Assembly: GCA_947629415.1 (NCBI GenBank)
Contig: CANRDP010000006.1
Coordinates: 1-52,413, forward strand
Direction of reading: 5' to 3'
DNA: 52,413 nt
Source of the DNA: an uncultured Bacilli bacterium
GTDB lineage: Bacteria > Bacillota_I > Bacilli_A > RFN20 > CAG-449
This document shows, piece by piece, positions 36,495 through 45,609 of the stretch. The notes under the pieces are model-generated. The model was given only the letters and a program-made list of their open reading frames with translations. It had not been told where the DNA came from and did no database searches. The position numbers and the translations under genes were made by a program. Within the stretch, counting starts at the first letter, position 1, and each line of letters opens with the position of its first letter.

Positions 36495-38789
36495 ATGAAA
36501 AAACAATTACGAAATATTTTAATACCTCTTTTGATGCTTACCGTAGGTTGTACACCGAATCAGAATTCATCTTCTGCATCTTCAACCGGAGTATCTTCGT
36601 CGATTTCTTCCGGCGGAGATTCATCTTCAATGCCAACAACTTCACAAAACGGGAATACGAGTAGTGCAACATCTTCTTCTACTTCAAGTCAACAAACAAG
36701 TTCTAGTAGCAAGACCAGTAGCAATAGTAGTTCGGTTACTCCTTCCGTTGATGCGGAAATATTGGCACAAGGTGTTTTATCGGAGGGGGCCTATGCCGAA
36801 TGGTCGGATACCAATGCCCAAAATGCAAAAGTGGAATATCAATTAGTTAACGAAACAGGTTATACGAGAATTGATCAAGAATTAATTCGAAAAAAGGATA
36901 ATACGACTGCTCGATTTGATGCCGTTGGATTAAAAGCAGGCATTTATAATTTCAAAATAACAACCTCTGATCAAAAAGTTTTGGAAATGAAAAATATAGA
37001 AATCAAAAATTATGATCGTTCAGGTTATGCTCATTTCAAAACAACCGGTGTAGGGGGATATAATGATGATGGTACACCAAAAGCAAATGCCGTTATTGTA
37101 TATGTAAATGATGAGAATAAGAATACGGTTACCGCACAAATCGGAGGAAAAACATACGAAGGAATTGCTGAGATTTTGAAACATCAATCCGAGAGTAACA
37201 AGCCTTTAATTATTCGTATTGTTGGAAGAGTAAATGCTGCGACATGGAAGACAATTTCTTATTCTAAAGGATCCAGTAATCTTTCCGCTAATCAAATTCT
37301 CGATCAAAAAGGTCAGCCTTTACCAAAACAAAATATGGATGAAGATTATATTACCACAAATGATCTGAATCAATTGGATACATCGAAATACTCAAAATTA
37401 AATGGATTAACCAATAAAATTAATTATAGTAGCGGTGAATTTGATTCCTATTATAATATGTTGGATGTCATTGAAGCAAAAAATGTTACTATTGAAGGAA
37501 TCGGAGATGCCATGATTTTTCAATGGGGATTTACTTTTAAAAAATGTTCTAGTATTGAAGTTCGAAATTTAACTTTTGATGATTATACCGAAGATGCTTG
37601 TTCTTTTGAAGGTCCCGATGATGCAGAGACACTAGCAGGATTTACCACGGGACACATTTGGTTACATAACAATTTGTTTAATGAAGGGAAAAATTATTGG
37701 GATGTATGCCCCGAGCAAGACAAGTTAGAAGGAGATGGAGCAACCGATTTTAAAAAGAATGCTTATATTACGATTTCTTATAACCAATATTATAATAATC
37801 ACAAAACAGGTTTGGTTGGTGGAGGTGACACGCAACATACCGCTTGCTTAACTTTCCACCATAATTACTATAATCAATGTTCGCAACGATTACCTTTGGG
37901 AAGACAAGCCAATATGCACATGTATAATAATTATTATTACAAAACCACAACGACAAGTATGTCTATTCGTGCCAATGCTTATGCTTTTGTGGAAAATTGT
38001 TATTTTGAGGGTGGTAAAAATCCAATGGAAACAAAAAGCTCTGGAGTTATTAAATCATATAATAATGTTTTTGATAATTGTCCCGTTGATAAAACTAAAA
38101 ATACGATTACAGAAGTTACGGATCGTGACACAAAGGTAGGAAATAGTAATATCTATGATCAAAATTTTGATACCAATCCTTCCAACTTTTATTATGATGC
38201 GGAAAAACATTGTTCGAATGTAACCTATTTATCTTCTGCAAATCAGGCAAAACAGGATTGTAAAAATTTTTCCGGACCATTAAAAGCAAATATCATCGGT
38301 GAACCGATTGTAAATAAAGATCCAGAGGAAGAAGATAATCCGAATGTACCACAAAAAGAAACGGAAGTTTTGAATTTTGCGGAATTATCGGAAGGAACAT
38401 ATACTACCAACTTACAAGAAGGAATATTTACTATCTATGCTACTAGTGATAAAACAGTAGAGATTAAACATGGTGTTAACTACTATACTTCTTTTGATGC
38501 GTTATATACAGGGGAATTAAAATTAGAAGGCAGTGCAACATCCGCTGCTCGTAAAGTTTCCTTTGCAATTACCAAACAAGCCGATATTACGATTTATGCA
38601 CGAAGTTCTAATGATTCTACAGCACGGCAATTGGTAATAAAAGATAGCGGAGACACAGAAATCCATGCTTTTGATGCAATTACTGCAGCTACCGAATTGA
38701 AATATACTTTGGAAGCAGGAACATATTCTATTTCCAGCAAATCCGGTGGTATGAATATTGGGGCAATAAAAATTACTTATAAAGCTTAA
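36495..38789 (+). CDS. Secreted lipoprotein with PL1 pectate-lyase domain
   Basis: A 764-residue lipoprotein. The signal ends in a lipobox (TVGC, Cys about residue 19); a Ser/Thr-rich linker of about 70 residues follows. After an N-terminal beta domain comes a parallel beta-helix of the PL1 pectate lyase type (about 230-550). Catalytic-type residues are visible: Lys in NNHKTGLVGGGD (about 436) and two Arg five apart in QRLPLGR (about 464-469). The C-terminal 130 residues look like a carbohydrate-binding beta domain. It would cleave pectin or polygalacturonate at the cell surface. The ATG at 36495 is chosen because it places the signal at the N-terminus. Confidence 0.8.
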   Translation: MKKQLRNILIPLLMLTVGCTPNQNSSSASSTGVSSSISSGGDSSSMPTTSQNGNTSSATSSSTSSQQTSSSSKTSSNSSSVTPSVDAEILAQGVLSEGAYAEWSDTNAQNAKVEYQLVNETGYTRIDQELIRKKDNTTARFDAVGLKAGIYNFKITTSDQKVLEMKNIEIKNYDRSGYAHFKTTGVGGYNDDGTPKANAVIVYVNDENKNTVTAQIGGKTYEGIAEILKHQSESNKPLIIRIVGRVNAATWKTISYSKGSSNLSANQILDQKGQPLPKQNMDEDYITTNDLNQLDTSKYSKLNGLTNKINYSSGEFDSYYNMLDVIEAKNVTIEGIGDAMIFQWGFTFKKCSSIEVRNLTFDDYTEDACSFEGPDDAETLAGFTTGHIWLHNNLFNEGKNYWDVCPEQDKLEGDGATDFKKNAYITISYNQYYNNHKTGLVGGGDTQHTACLTFHHNYYNQCSQRLPLGRQANMHMYNNYYYKTTTTSMSIRANAYAFVENCYFEGGKNPMETKSSGVIKSYNNVFDNCPVDKTKNTITEVTDRDTKVGNSNIYDQNFDTNPSNFYYDAEKHCSNVTYLSSANQAKQDCKNFSGPLKANIIGEPIVNKDPEEEDNPNVPQKETEVLNFAELSEGTYTTNLQEGIFTIYATSDKTVEIKHGVNYYTSFDALYTGELKLEGSATSAARKVSFAITKQADITIYARSSNDSTARQLVIKDSGDTEIHAFDAITAATELKYTLEAGTYSISSKSGGMNIGAIKITYKA

Positions 38790-38858
38790 ATTAAAAAGGT
38801 TAATTATTATTTGTTGCACGGAGATTAATAGTTAACACTTAAAAAAATTATCTTTTAC

Positions 38859-38887
38859 TTGTATCCGGACTTTTTGTTTGATAAAAT
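38859..38887 (+). promoter_or_regulatory. rpmE promoter
   Basis: TTGTAT (38859-38864), a 17-base spacer and TAAAAT (38882-38887). Confidence 0.6.
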
Positions 38888-38898
38888 AACAATGCTTT

Positions 38899-38924
38899 CT
38901 TTGAATACATTTTGAGATTCAAGG
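38899..38924 (+). promoter_or_regulatory. Hairpin in the rpmE leader
   Basis: CTTTGAAT (38899-38906) and ATTCAAGG (38917-38924) can form an 8-bp stem just before the GGAAGGAG ribosome site. It could be a binding site for L31 itself, as in described L31 leaders; that is inference. Confidence 0.35.
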
Positions 38925-38942
38925 CGGAAGGAGATATTTGAA

Positions 38943-39146
38943 ATGAAAAAGGACATTCATCCGGCGTATTACCGATGTAAGGTTACTTGCCTTACTTGCG
39001 GAAACACATTCGAAACAGGTTCAACATTAAAAGAAATTCGTGTTGATACATGTGCGAAATGCCATCCATTCTATACTGGAAAACAAAGATTCACTCAGAA
39101 CGATGGCCGTGTCGATCGTTTCATGAAGAAATACGGAATGAAATAA
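38943..39146 (+). CDS. rpmE: Large-subunit ribosomal protein L31 (zinc-binding form)
   Basis: A 67-residue bL31. Four Cys (16, 19, 37, 40; TCLTC and TCAKC) make this the zinc-binding C+ form. The core [10 protein letters not shown] is diagnostic. GGAAGGAG lies before the start. It is a single-gene unit with its own promoter and terminator. Confidence 0.96.
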   Translation: MKKDIHPAYYRCKVTCLTCGNTFETGSTLKEIRVDTCAKCHPFYTGKQRFTQNDGRVDRFMKKYGMK

Positions 39147-39149
39147 TGA

Positions 39150-39180
39150 AAATCCGTCACGGTGTGGCGGATTTTTCTTT
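39150..39180 (+). terminator. Terminator after rpmE
   Basis: AAATCCGTC (39150-39158) and GGCGGATTT (39166-39174) form a 9-bp stem with one G-U pair, followed by TTCTTTTT. Confidence 0.8.
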
Positions 39181-39195
39181 TTGGAAAGGAGTATT

Positions 39196-40776
39196 ATGAA
39201 AAACATATTTTATATTACCACTCCGATTTATTATCCGAGTGCGAATCTCCATATCGGACATGCTTATTGTACGACAATTGCCGATGTAATTGCACGGTAT
39301 CATAGAATGATCGGAGACAAAGTTTATTTTTTGACCGGCAGTGATGAGCATGGTGAAAAAATTGAAAAAAACGCACAGGCAAAAGGAGTTACTCCTCAGG
39401 AATTTGTGGATAATATCGTAAAAGGAATTCAAAAACTTTGGAAAGATTTAGAAATATCCAATGATGATTATATCCGTACAACGCAGCAAAGACATGTAGA
39501 AGTCGTGCAAAAAGTTTTTACAAAATTATTAGAACAAGACGACATCTATTTAGGGGAATATGAAGGATGGTATTGTACTCCTTGTGAATCCTTTTGGACA
39601 GATTCTCAAGTCGGTGAAAAGCATATTTGCCTGGATTGCGGAAGAGAAGTACATAAAGCCAAAGAAGAAGCATATTTTTTTCGGATGTCCAAATATGCTG
39701 ATCGTTTGATGAAATTTTATGAAGAACATCCGGATTTTATTGTCCCGGAGTCACGAAAAAATGAAATGATCAATAATTTTTTAAAGCCGGGATTAGAAGA
39801 TTTATGCATCTCGCGTACTTCTTTTTCTTGGGGAATTCCTGTTAAAGAAAATCCCAAGCATGTGGTATATGTTTGGTTGGATGCATTGTTAAATTATATT
39901 TCGGCATTGGGTTATTTAAGTAAAGATGATTCTAAATTTCGCGAATTTTGGGGAGAACATTCCGAAATTTTACATCTTGTCGGAAATGATATTACACGCT
40001 TCCATGTTATTTATTGGCCGATTTTTTTGATGGCTTTGGGATTACGTCTTCCCGATAAAGTGTTTGTGCATGGATTATTGATGATGAAAGATGAAAAAAT
40101 GTCAAAATCCAAGGGAAATGTTGTTTCTCCGGATCCATTGATTGAACGATATGGATTGGATGCGGTACGCTATTATTTGGTTCGAGAAACGATTTTCGGG
40201 TGTGACGGAAGCTTTTCACCGCAACAATTCGTAGAAAGAATCAATGTGGATTTAGCAAATGACTTTGGTAATCTTTTAAATCGTACGGTTGCCATGATTA
40301 CGAAATATTTTGACGGGGTAATTCCAGAGTATCGATCAATAACAAAATTTGATGAGGAATTAGAACAATTTGGCAAAAACGCTATAAAAAAATATCAAGA
40401 AAATATGCTTTCCTTGCATGTAACCGAAGCTTTTGTCGAAGTAATGAATTATGTAGCAAGAGCAAATAAATATATTGAAGAAAGCAAGCCTTGGGAATTG
40501 GCAAAAGATGAAGGAAAAAGAGAAGAATTGGCTTCTTGTATGAATCACTTGGCAAATACCTTAAGACAATGTGCGATTCTTTTGTCTCCGGTCTTACTAA
40601 AAGCACCGCAACAATTGTATCAACAATTAGGTTTAGATGAAAAAGAACAAACATGGCAATCTTTGGAAGATCTTACAATGACAGGTGGAAAGAAAGTAAT
40701 GAAAGGAACACCGTTATTTCCTCGCTTGGATGCAGTAGCGGAAATAGAATTTATCAAAGGAATTATGAGCAAATAA
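39196..40776 (+). CDS. metG: Methionyl-tRNA synthetase
   Basis: A 526-residue class I synthetase charging tRNA-Met. Signature HIGHAY (about residues 19-24) and KMSKSKGNV (about 298) are present. The connective peptide has one zinc knuckle (CTPC and CLDC). The C-terminal Trbp111-like dimerisation domain found in many MetG proteins is absent. The ATG at 39196 follows GGAAAGGAG. No T-box or SAM-type leader is seen upstream. Confidence 0.96.
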   Translation: MKNIFYITTPIYYPSANLHIGHAYCTTIADVIARYHRMIGDKVYFLTGSDEHGEKIEKNAQAKGVTPQEFVDNIVKGIQKLWKDLEISNDDYIRTTQQRHVEVVQKVFTKLLEQDDIYLGEYEGWYCTPCESFWTDSQVGEKHICLDCGREVHKAKEEAYFFRMSKYADRLMKFYEEHPDFIVPESRKNEMINNFLKPGLEDLCISRTSFSWGIPVKENPKHVVYVWLDALLNYISALGYLSKDDSKFREFWGEHSEILHLVGNDITRFHVIYWPIFLMALGLRLPDKVFVHGLLMMKDEKMSKSKGNVVSPDPLIERYGLDAVRYYLVRETIFGCDGSFSPQQFVERINVDLANDFGNLLNRTVAMITKYFDGVIPEYRSITKFDEELEQFGKNAIKKYQENMLSLHVTEAFVEVMNYVARANKYIEESKPWELAKDEGKREELASCMNHLANTLRQCAILLSPVLLKAPQQLYQQLGLDEKEQTWQSLEDLTMTGGKKVMKGTPLFPRLDAVAEIEFIKGIMSK

Positions 40777-40800
40777 TCATTTTGCCTGAGGTATGAATAC

Positions 40801-41805
40801 ATGGATGAAACCTATTTGATAACAGGAATCACAGGATATGTTGGGAATATTGTTGCGAAAAAATTAATAGAGCAAAAGAAAAAAGTTATCGGATTTGCGC
40901 GGAGCGAAGAAAAGGCAAAACAAGTTTTCGGTAATCTCTTTTTTGATATGGAAATTTACTATGGGGATACAAGAGATAAAAATACTTTGGAAAAAACTTT
41001 TATCGATAGGAAAGATTCTTTGATTGTTATTCATACCGCGGCAATTGTTTCCATTCAAAGTAAAAAAATAGATAAAGATATGTACGAAGTGAATGTGCAA
41101 GGAACACAAAATGTAATTGATCTTTGTTTAAAATATCAAGTGAAGAGGATGGTTTATGTCTCTTCTGTGCATGCAATACCTTTAAAAAAGAAAAAACAAG
41201 AGATGAAAGAAGTAAGTTCTTTTGACCCGAATTTGGTCTATGGTGGTTATGCAAAAACGAAAGCAATTTCTTCGCAATTGGTTTTGGATGCGGTAAAAAA
41301 ACAAGGATTAGATGCTATAATTGTTCATCCCAGTGGTATTTTGGGGCCGGGAGATTATTCAAACACACATTTAACGCAAGTCATAAATGATTTTTTAAAG
41401 AATAAATTGCCGGCATCTGTCAATGGTGGATATAATTTCGTGGATGTTCGTGATGTAGCGGATGGAATTCTTCAAGGAGTAGAGCTCGGAAAAAAAGGAG
41501 AATGTTATCTTTTGACCGGGAAATATCATTCTGTGACGGAAATTTTGGATATTGTAGCGGATTTGAAACAGAAAAAAAGAATAAAAACGTTACCGATGGG
41601 CATTGCTTATTTCGGTTTACCTTTCTTATGGATTCTTTTTAAAATTCGCAGAAAGCGTCCACTTTACACCAAATATTCTTTGGATACTTTAAAAAGCAAC
41701 GGAAATTTTTCTTGTATGAAAGCAGAAAAAGAATTACATTATCATTCCAGAGAATTTTTTGAAACCATAAAAGATCAGGTTGCTTTTATGGAAAATAGAA
41801 AATAA
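40801..41805 (+). CDS. NAD-dependent epimerase/dehydratase family protein
   Basis: A 334-residue extended short-chain dehydrogenase. The Rossmann motif is ITGITGYVGNIVAKKL (about residues 7-22). The catalytic region has YVSSVHA and the YxxxK-type GGYAKTK. Such proteins act on nucleotide sugars, dihydroflavonol-like substrates or aldehydes; the substrate cannot be told. It starts 24 bases after metG with GAGGT upstream, and may be co-transcribed. Confidence 0.8.
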   Translation: MDETYLITGITGYVGNIVAKKLIEQKKKVIGFARSEEKAKQVFGNLFFDMEIYYGDTRDKNTLEKTFIDRKDSLIVIHTAAIVSIQSKKIDKDMYEVNVQGTQNVIDLCLKYQVKRMVYVSSVHAIPLKKKKQEMKEVSSFDPNLVYGGYAKTKAISSQLVLDAVKKQGLDAIIVHPSGILGPGDYSNTHLTQVINDFLKNKLPASVNGGYNFVDVRDVADGILQGVELGKKGECYLLTGKYHSVTEILDIVADLKQKKRIKTLPMGIAYFGLPFLWILFKIRRKRPLYTKYSLDTLKSNGNFSCMKAEKELHYHSREFFETIKDQVAFMENRK

Positions 41806-41899
41806 GATACGGATAAAACTACAAAAAAGGGAATAGAATTCCTTACATAAGATATTTAATATCAAAGAAACTATGTTAAAATAAAACGAGAGGAAAAAA

Positions 41900-42778
41900 A
41901 TGAAAAATCAAATCGTAATCGAAAAGAAAACTTTTCAGGAAGAAAGAGCATTATTTCAAAGTGATTCGGTTAAAATAGACGAATGTATTTTTTTAAGTGG
42001 CGAATCCCCCTTAAAGGAGAGTAAAAATTTAGAAATAATCGATTCTACTTTTGTTTGGAAATATCCTTTATGGTATGGATCCAATATTAAAGTAAGGCAT
42101 TCGATATGGAAAGAAACCGCGCGAGCGGGAGTTTGGTATACCAAAAATATTTCTGTTCGGGATAGTTATATCGAGGCACCGAAAAATTTTCGAAGATGCG
42201 ATCAAGTAGTGCTGTGCGATGTTGTTTTTCCAAATGCCAAAGAAACTTTATGGAATTGTAAAAATATTACCTTGGAAAATGTTAAAATAACAGGAGAATA
42301 TTTTGGAATGAATTGTGAAAATATCGAAGCAAAGAATTTGGATATTGAAGGGGATTATTCTTTTGACGGAGCAAAAAATGTTGTTGTACATAATTCGAAA
42401 TTTATTTCGAAAGATGCTTTTTGGAATAGTGAAAATATCACGATTTATGATTCGTATATATCGGGAGAATATTTTGGATGGAATTCGAAAAATTTGACTT
42501 TAATCAATTGCACGGTGGAAAGTTTACAAGGAATGTGTTTTATTGACAATCTGGTCTTAAAAAATTGTCGTTTACCTCATACTACTTTGGCTTTTGAATA
42601 TTCTTCCGTGGATGCGGAAATCGTAGATTCGGTAGAAAGTATTTTGAATCCTGCATCCGGGAAAATAAGAGCTAAAGGAATTAAAGAATTAATCCTTCAA
42701 AAAGATAAAATCGATCCATCAAAAACAAAGATTGTTTGCGAGAAAATTGATGCGTATTTGGATGAACCGCATTTCTAG
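41900..42778 (+). CDS. DUF3737 family beta-helix protein
   Basis: A 292-residue protein of the DUF3737 family. It consists of repeated segments of about 20 residues with N/D-x-x-hydrophobic rungs (NLEIIDSTF, NIKVRHSIW, NITLENVKI, NLTLINCTV), predicting a right-handed parallel beta-helix. Family members are common in gut Bacillota and of unknown function, often beside aminotransferases or acetyltransferases as here. GAGAGGA lies upstream. It is followed nine bases later by the PatB-like gene. Confidence 0.8.
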   Translation: MKNQIVIEKKTFQEERALFQSDSVKIDECIFLSGESPLKESKNLEIIDSTFVWKYPLWYGSNIKVRHSIWKETARAGVWYTKNISVRDSYIEAPKNFRRCDQVVLCDVVFPNAKETLWNCKNITLENVKITGEYFGMNCENIEAKNLDIEGDYSFDGAKNVVVHNSKFISKDAFWNSENITIYDSYISGEYFGWNSKNLTLINCTVESLQGMCFIDNLVLKNCRLPHTTLAFEYSSVDAEIVDSVESILNPASGKIRAKGIKELILQKDKIDPSKTKIVCEKIDAYLDEPHF

Positions 42779-42787
42779 GAGAAAGAA

Positions 42788-43960
42788 ATGGATTATTTTG
42801 ATGAAAAAATTAATCGAAGAAATACTTATTCTTTGAAATGGAATGTGGAAGAAGATGAATTGCCCATGTGGGTCGCGGATATGGATTTCAAAGCCGCGCC
42901 TGAAATTTTAGAAGCACTAAAGAAAAAAGTAGATCAAGGTATATTTGGTTATTCTGTTGTTCCTGATGAATGGTATGAAGCATATCAATATTGGTGGGAA
43001 AAAAGACATCATTTTGTCATAAAAAAAGATTGGTTGATTTTTTGTATCGGAGTAGTACCGGCAATTTCAAGTACTATCCGAAAATTAACCACACCAAATG
43101 AAAAGGTGGTGTTGCTTACTCCGGTATATAATATCTTTTTTAACTCGATTATCAATAATGGTTGTCAGGTAGTAGAATGCCCATTGCAATATAAAGAAAA
43201 TGAATATTCTATCGATTTCACGGCATTGGAAAATTGTTTAAAAGATCCTCAAGTTCGATTATTGATACTTTGTAATCCTCATAATCCTATAGGAAAAATA
43301 TGGTCTAAGGAAGAATTGGAAAAAATAGGAAAGATCTGTGAAAAATATCATATTCTTGTTCTTTCGGATGAAATTCATTGCGATATTATTGAAAAAGGGC
43401 AGGATTATGTTCCTTTTGCCTCGATAAATGAATGGTGCAGAGAAAATAGTATTATGTATTGTTCTCCCTCAAAAGCGTTTAATTTGGCTGGATTGCAAAC
43501 TGCGGCGGTGGTCGTTCCTAACGATTTTTTGCGACATAAAATTTGGAGAGCTTTGAATACCGATGAAATTGCAGAACCGAATTCCTTTGCGATTTCTGCG
43601 GTTATTGCCGCGTATAAGCAAAGTGAAAAATGGTTAAATTCTTTTAATGCATATATTGATCAAAATAGAGAAATAGTTCAAAAATATATATTCGAAGAAA
43701 TTCCTATAATAAAAGTAATTTTATCAAAAGCAACTTATTTAATATGGATAGATTGTAAGAAAGTTTGCGATAATAGTGAGATTCTGGCGGATTTTATTCG
43801 AAGAGAAACAGGGTTATATCTTTGTGCCGGAAGCGAATATGGGAAAGCCGGTCAAGGATTTCTACGGATGAATGTCGCGTGTTCTAAAAACACCTTACTT
43901 GAAGGATTAAATCGATTAAAAAAAGGTATAGAAGAATTTAGGAGACAAGATGAAAAATAA
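42788..43960 (+). CDS. PatB/MalY-type PLP-dependent C-S lyase / aminotransferase
   Basis: A 390-residue fold-type I PLP enzyme. The N-terminal MWVADMDF is typical of the MalY/PatB subgroup (cystathionine beta-lyase activity). The cofactor Lys is in SPSKAFNLAGLQ (about residue 232), and NPHNPIGKIW and the C-terminal RMNVAC Arg are present. It probably cleaves cystathionine or cysteine to pyruvate, ammonia and a thiol. It overlaps the next gene by 11 bases. Confidence 0.87.
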   Translation: MDYFDEKINRRNTYSLKWNVEEDELPMWVADMDFKAAPEILEALKKKVDQGIFGYSVVPDEWYEAYQYWWEKRHHFVIKKDWLIFCIGVVPAISSTIRKLTTPNEKVVLLTPVYNIFFNSIINNGCQVVECPLQYKENEYSIDFTALENCLKDPQVRLLILCNPHNPIGKIWSKEELEKIGKICEKYHILVLSDEIHCDIIEKGQDYVPFASINEWCRENSIMYCSPSKAFNLAGLQTAAVVVPNDFLRHKIWRALNTDEIAEPNSFAISAVIAAYKQSEKWLNSFNAYIDQNREIVQKYIFEEIPIIKVILSKATYLIWIDCKKVCDNSEILADFIRRETGLYLCAGSEYGKAGQGFLRMNVACSKNTLLEGLNRLKKGIEEFRRQDEK

Positions 43961-44552
43961 GGAACAAATGTTAAAAGGAGAGCTTTATTGTGTCGATGAA
44001 GAATTGGCACAGGAGATGTCTTCTTGTCATGCAAAAATAGATGAATTGAATTTAACAAAAAACTTATCCAATCAGGAAAAAGAAAAACTTTATAAAGAAA
44101 TTTTCCAAAAAGTAGGAAAAAATTTTTTATTACAACCTCCGTTTTATTGTGATTATGGAAAGCATATTTCCTTCGGTGATAATGTCTACCTTAATTATCA
44201 ATGTATTTTTTTGGATGTTGCACCAATAACTATCGGAAATAATGTTTTTTTCGGGCCAAGAGTATCTCTTTATACTGCAGGACATCCTATTGATAAAGAT
44301 GTGCGTAATCGTTATTTGGAATTTGGAAAACCAATTACCATTGGAAACGATGTTTGGTTTGGAGGTAATGTTATTGTTAATCCCGGAGTAACTATAGGGA
44401 ACAATGTCGTTATTGGTTCCGGGAGTGTTGTTGTTAAGGATATTCCGGATAATGTGGTTTGTGTCGGTAATCCTTGTCGTGTTGTTCGAAAAATCACACA
44501 AAAAGATAAAATTTATTGGGAAAAAGAAATGGAAAAATATTATCGGGTTTAA
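43950..44552 (+). CDS. Maltose/galactoside O-acetyltransferase-like protein
   Basis: A 200-residue left-handed beta-helix acetyltransferase of the Maa/LacA type. The N-terminal helical part (MLKGELYCVDEELAQE) is followed by hexapeptide rungs, the catalytic-type His in YTAGHPID and the C-terminal PCRVVRKI. It transfers acetyl from acetyl-CoA to a sugar hydroxyl. AGGAG lies inside the upstream gene, so translation is coupled. Confidence 0.88.
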   Translation: MKNKEQMLKGELYCVDEELAQEMSSCHAKIDELNLTKNLSNQEKEKLYKEIFQKVGKNFLLQPPFYCDYGKHISFGDNVYLNYQCIFLDVAPITIGNNVFFGPRVSLYTAGHPIDKDVRNRYLEFGKPITIGNDVWFGGNVIVNPGVTIGNNVVIGSGSVVVKDIPDNVVCVGNPCRVVRKITQKDKIYWEKEMEKYYRV

Positions 44553-44578
44553 AAAAAGAGGAAAAAGTCCTCTTTTTT
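44551..44578. terminator. Bidirectional terminator
   Basis: AAAGAGGA (44555-44562) and TCCTCTTT (44568-44575), loop AAAAG, flanked by A and T runs. It serves both the acetyltransferase and the convergent small gene. Confidence 0.85.
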
Positions 44579-44579
44579 G

Positions 44580-44771
44580 TTAATAATGTTTTTTATTTTG
44601 CTTTTCCAAAAACTTTTTCCAAAGCTCTAAATCCAGATGATATTCAAAAAGAAATGGTTCTTCTTGAGGACCGGTTTGTGATTCATCATATATGACATCT
44701 TCATCCGCAATATCGTTTAAAATATCTTTTTCTTTATTTAAAAAAGTATCGTTAAATTCGTGTTTTTTCAT
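44580..44771 (-). CDS. Small acidic protein of unknown function
   Basis: A 63-residue protein starting MKKHEFND, rich in Asp and Glu, without membrane segments. A strong AGGAGG lies six bases before the ATG, which is why this start is preferred over 44825. Not recognised. It stands alone between a shared terminator and a divergent membrane-protein gene. Confidence 0.6.
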   Translation of the reverse strand: MKKHEFNDTFLNKEKDILNDIADEDVIYDESQTGPQEEPFLFEYHLDLELWKKFLEKQNKKHY

Positions 44772-44923
44772 GCAAAACCTCCTAGAGTTATTTTGGTCGA
44801 AAAAAGGAAAAATATGTAAGAACAAATGTATTTTTCAATGTTTTTAAAGAAATTATAGGAAAGAATGGAAAAATCCCTTATTTTTCGATAAACTAATCTT
44901 TGAAAAGATTATCGGAGGTAATT

Positions 44924-45601
44924 ATGGAAATTGAACATGACCAAATGTCAGAACAAATTTCGGAAAAAGCACAACCAATCACTCTAGATTTCTATAAAAT
45001 AATCTTTTTGTATTTACTTGGAGGTATGGTTGGCACGATTTGGGAAACTATTTTGAATTATCTTAAAGTAGGCCAATTCGTTTATTGCAGTGGAACCATT
45101 TTTACTCCTTTTAATTTTGTTTACGGAATCGGAGCAGTGGCTATCGCGGTTTCTTTAAAAAATTTAAAAAAAATATGGCAAGTTTTTTTGATTGGATCAC
45201 TTGTCGGCGGTGTAACGGAATATACGCTTTCTTTTTTGGAAGAGAAGATTATCGGCAGCAGATCTTGGGATTATAGTAATGAAATCTTAAATATCAACGG
45301 AAGAATTACGATTCCTTTTTGTCTATTTTGGGGATTATTATGTATTATTGTTGTTTTTTTGATATATAAACCGGTAATACGATTGACAAATCAATTTCCT
45401 CCAAAAATATTTCATATTGTAATGCTTGTTCTTTTCACTATTGTTCTTATCGATATGATTTTTTCTTTAGGTGCAATTTTACGCTATGCACAAAGAGCAA
45501 GCGGCGTTCCTGCAAATGATCCGATTTCCGCATTTTTTGATTCGCAATTTGATGATGAATTTATGAAAGTAAGATTTCCCTCGATGGATTTTTCAAAATA
45601 G
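44924..45601 (+). CDS. CmpB-like (putative ABC-transporter type IV) membrane protein
   Basis: A 225-residue integral membrane protein matching the PF06541-type family. An acidic N-terminal tail of about 25 residues is followed by five or so membrane segments. Family features include GGMVGTIWE, CSGTIFTPFNFVYGIG and GRITIPFCLFWG. Function unknown; the ABC label is historical. The ATG at 44924 has CGGAGG seven bases upstream. Confidence 0.75.
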   Translation: MEIEHDQMSEQISEKAQPITLDFYKIIFLYLLGGMVGTIWETILNYLKVGQFVYCSGTIFTPFNFVYGIGAVAIAVSLKNLKKIWQVFLIGSLVGGVTEYTLSFLEEKIIGSRSWDYSNEILNINGRITIPFCLFWGLLCIIVVFLIYKPVIRLTNQFPPKIFHIVMLVLFTIVLIDMIFSLGAILRYAQRASGVPANDPISAFFDSQFDDEFMKVRFPSMDFSK

Positions 45602-45609
45602 GCCAAATT

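Noticed and set aside
38800-38836. 11-bp hairpin after the pectate-lyase gene as terminator
   Set aside because: The stem (GTTAATTATTA/TAATAGTTAAC) is AT-only and no T run follows on the plus strand.
39147-39195. SAM, S-box or T-box leader for metG
   Set aside because: The gap is only 49 bases, filled by the rpmE terminator and the metG ribosome site.
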